Shown here in pieces: positions 15,903 to 16,845 of a stretch of DNA of 16,845 nt. The position numbers were made by a program, and so were the translations under genes. Numbering within the stretch: the first letter of the stretch is position 1; each line of letters starts with the position of its first letter. The DNA comes from DASUZD01 sp036377055. GTDB lineage: Bacteria; Actinomycetota; Thermoleophilia; Gaiellales; Gaiellaceae. The stretch lies in contig DASUZD010000085.1 in NCBI GenBank assembly GCA_036377055.1, positions 1 through 16,845 of the forward strand. Direction: 5' to 3'. The notes beneath the pieces were generated by a model. It had not been told where the DNA came from, did not search any database, and worked only from the letters and a program-made list of their open reading frames with translations.

Positions 15903-16845
15903 GCAGGGACTCGGTCAGGCGCTCCAGGGCGCGCACGACCATCGCGCCGTCGCGCGCGACCTTGGCGCGGTCACCGTCGCCCTCGACGAGCGAGAGGAAG
16001 TGCCGGCACTCGAGCCGCAGCGGCTCGTCGTTCGCGATCTTCGGGACGTAGATGTCGCCGCTCCGCGTCTGCCACTCCCCGTACGTCTCGGCGCGCTGCC
16101 ACGGGTACTTCTCGTAGATCGTCACCTTCCGCTCGAGCTCCATGTCGTCGAAGACGACCATCTTCTCCTTCCCGACGACCGTCATCCGCCGCATCTTGTG
16201 CGGGTCGAGCCACGACAGGTGCATGTGGGCGATCTTCCCGGACGGGAAACGCAGGTAGCAGAAGACGACGTCCTCGACGCCGCGCGTGAGGAAGTCGCGG
16301 CCCTGTGCGATCGCTTCCTCGGGCTCCTCGTCGAGGAGGTACAGGATCACGGACAGGTCGTGGACGCCGAGCGACCAGAGCGCGTTCTCGTTCGTGCGCA
16401 CGATGCCGAGGTTCTGCCGGTTGCCGTAGACGCACAGGACCTCGCCCAGCTCGCCCGCGTCGATCAGCTCCTTCAGCTTCACGACGCCCGGGTGGTAGAG
16501 GAGGAGGTGGCCGGGCATGAGCACGCGGTCGCGCTCCGTCGCCATCCGCACGAGCTCGTCCATCTCGGCCGCGTGCATCGCAGGCGGCTTCTCGACGAGG
16601 ACGTGCTTTCCCGCCGCGAGCGCGGCCTTGGCGAGCTCGAAATGCGTCGGGACCGGCGTGGCGATCGCCACCGCCTCGAGCTCCGGGTCGGCGACCATCT
16701 CGGCGAAGTCGGCAGTCGCGCGCGCCTGCGGATAGCGGTCGCCGTACTTCGCAAGCAGCTCCGGCGAGAGGTCGCAGATCCAGGCGAGCTCGGCGAGGTC
16801 TTCGAAGTTCCGCGCGAGGTTCGGGCCCCAGTAGCCGAGGCCCGC
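15895..16845 (-). CDS. Gfo/Idh/MocA-family NAD(P)-dependent sugar oxidoreductase (partial, 5' end outside window)
   Basis: The gene enters from the right edge, so its start codon is missing. The visible 316 residues begin inside the Rossmann fold with GLGYWGPNLARNF, followed by a dinucleotide-domain block ATPVPTHFELA and the family motif EKP (in HVLVEKPPAMH). The C-terminal domain has NALWSLGVHDLSVILYLL with the expected catalytic-region His-Asp. Internal ATG 16698 is not the start, because the Rossmann motif lies upstream of it in frame. The family oxidises or reduces sugar hydroxyls. Beside a WbpD/WlbB-like acetyltransferase, a WbpB/WlbA-like 3-dehydrogenase of a UDP-sugar uronate is the best guess. 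A partner aminotransferase is not in the window and may lie beyond the edge. Confidence 0.85.
   Translation of the reverse strand, partial: AGLGYWGPNLARNFEDLAELAWICDLSPELLAKYGDRYPQARATADFAEMVADPELEAVAIATPVPTHFELAKAALAAGKHVLVEKPPAMHAAEMDELVRMATERDRVLMPGHLLLYHPGVVKLKELIDAGELGEVLCVYGNRQNLGIVRTNENALWSLGVHDLSVILYLLDEEPEEAIAQGRDFLTRGVEDVVFCYLRFPSGKIAHMHLSWLDPHKMRRMTVVGKEKMVVFDDMELERKVTIYEKYPWQRAETYGEWQTRSGDIYVPKIANDEPLRLECRHFLSLVEGDGDRAKVARDGAMVVRALERLTESLRA

Overview
The window is a gene-dense, very GC-rich chromosomal segment with strong G/C preference at third codon positions and frequent GTG/TTG starts. Several starts have a TAnnnT -10 hexamer only 6-10 nt upstream and no Shine-Dalgarno sequence, which suggests leaderless mRNAs. 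Together with the actinobacterial SpoIID domain order, the single-pass Ser/Thr kinase and the choice-of-anchor-P-like secreted protein, this points to an Actinomycetota genome, probably Thermoleophilia (Gaiellales/Solirubrobacterales-like). That placement is inference. No mobile element, CRISPR array, tRNA or rRNA was seen.

Left part (1-5950): a secreted M23/LytM peptidase with a choice-of-anchor-P-like N-terminal domain; a convergent YtxH-like one-helix membrane protein; a divergent lipoprotein whose ATG overlaps the YtxH-like ATG on the opposite strand; then a minus-strand operon of Hsp20 and Lon joined by an ATGA overlap. Next come a 68-aa C-terminally anchored protein and a divergent candidate 21-aa membrane peptide.

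Middle part (5970-10200): all four genes for dTDP-L-rhamnose from glucose-1-phosphate. rmlA, rmlC and rmlD overlap head to tail, and rmlB has its own leaderless-type promoter. A secreted beta-propeller-like gene on the minus strand separates rmlB from the other three. Its signal-peptide coding sequence lies upstream of the first usable start codon, which hints at an indel or a non-canonical start.

A 426-bp non-coding region (10195-10620) holds a strong terminator-like hairpin and three tandem ~99-bp repeats, each with a hyphenated palindrome.

Right part (10621-16845): a membrane Ser/Thr kinase with an extracytoplasmic TPR-like tail, divergent from a SpoIID/LytB-SB-like gene that is coupled through a TTGA overlap to a secreted subtilase. 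Two adjacent perfect palindromes sharing a 12-bp core follow. Last, on the minus strand, are a left-handed beta-helix acyltransferase and a Gfo/Idh/MocA oxidoreductase cut by the window edge, resembling the WbpD/WbpB pair of acetamido-sugar pathways.

The common theme is the cell envelope: nucleotide-sugar supply, peptidoglycan-acting enzymes, secreted protease and a membrane sensor kinase, with a protein quality-control operon (Hsp20-Lon) alongside.
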